Positions 63,441 through 64,000 of a DNA stretch of 64,000 nt are shown here, in pieces (positions within the stretch are counted from its first letter, which is position 1; each line of letters begins with the position of its first letter). The stretch spans positions 744,001 to 808,000 of the forward strand of contig VWZW01001321.1 in assembly GCA_013397115.1 (NCBI GenBank). The letters run 5' to 3'. The notes beneath the pieces were generated by a model. It was not told where the DNA came from. It worked only from the letters and a program-made list of their open reading frames with translations, and searched no databases. The DNA comes from Edolisoma coerulescens. Its lineage: Eukaryota > Chordata > Aves > Passeriformes > Campephagidae. Both the position numbers and the translations under genes were made by a program.

Positions 63441-64000
63441 TGTCTTTTCCTCCATGTTTTTCTTGGTTATCTCACTCTCCACTGGGAGTGGATAGGAGAA
63501 AATAATGGTTTGTGCACATCCTACTTCATAGAATTTTTGATCTTATGGGAAACAAGGAATACTTTCGTACGTTCTTGAGAGCCAAAGTAAAAACACAGTC
63601 TAACATGATATGAACTTACCAGGGGTTTCACAATTTTTAAAACACACTAGTATCCCCTGATTTGCCCATGGCACATTCCACTATTTTATCTCCTTGGAAA
63701 ATAGTATTTATACTTGAAAAAAACCCGAAACTGTTTTGCTGAAACTATTCCCATTTAGAAATGTAACCTTTCTCAGTTAAAAGCAACTGCACAAATCTTT
63801 TCCATCCTCCACATCATCCACCTGGCTATCAGGAGACCAGATATCAAAGTATTTATTAAATACAAAAAGACTTCCAGAATGATTAGTAAATTATAGGATT
63901 GCTAAAATTTTAAAATGCAGAGAGAAGCTGCCATCATTCTGGCTTCTTATGCTTTTGTGCATTGATACATTACATGAGAGAGTTCTCTGCCTTTATTTCA
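63441..64000. other. gene-free AT-rich DNA
   Basis: Nothing recognisable. Confidence 0.5.

Overview
This is eukaryotic, AT-rich, gene-poor DNA from a bird. The evidence is the repeat content. There are at least eight fragments of the CR1 LINE, several ending in the typical ATTCTATGATTCT-type octamer tail. There is also a solo endogenous-retrovirus LTR with a perfect 6-bp target-site duplication, a second LTR of a type I associate with passerines, and ancient MIR-like SINE remnants. No open frame looks like a full-length gene. The longest are 148, 145 and 137 codons, without recognisable domains, and some of the others are antisense or sense readings of CR1. I found no convincing tRNA, rRNA, CRISPR, bacterial-type operon or origin. 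The window is best read as a large intron or an intergenic desert of a songbird-like genome.

Layout. 1-4327: unique AT-rich DNA. 4328-4970: CR1 3' end (+). 4971-24045: about 19 kb of mostly unique sequence with enhancer-like patches (for example a GATA/E-box cluster near 16.74 kb), two weak splice-bounded open segments (10109-10216 and 12750-12857) and a G-quadruplex motif (18379-18404). 24046-25089: a CR1 (+) split by a CR1 in the opposite orientation. 25772-25800: a 29-A tract. 27415-28285: an old amniote-type CR1 (-). 28563-28620: a GCAAG pentamer microsatellite. 29071-29270: MIR (+). 30669-31101: ERV LTR (-). 36085-36215: probable MIR. 37641-37837 and 38728-38990: CR1 3' ends in opposite orientations. 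40319-41379: a possible degraded LTR. 48478-48515: a TAC microsatellite. 51668-52143: CR1 (+). 56283-56375: the best candidate exon. 56585-57520: an old CR1 (+) interrupted by a solo LTR at 57046-57399. 58876-58901: a G-quadruplex. 59.8-60.2 kb: a CpG-retaining, conserved-element-like patch. 62196-62612 and 63294-63440: CR1 fragments in opposite orientations.

No genes can be shown to work together here. The most useful leads are the splice-bounded 93-bp open segment at 56283-56375, the order of nested insertions at 57 kb and 24 kb, and the enhancer-like unique patches. I did not find a convincing new molecular system in this window. Without an alignment or RNA data, exon and enhancer calls remain inference.
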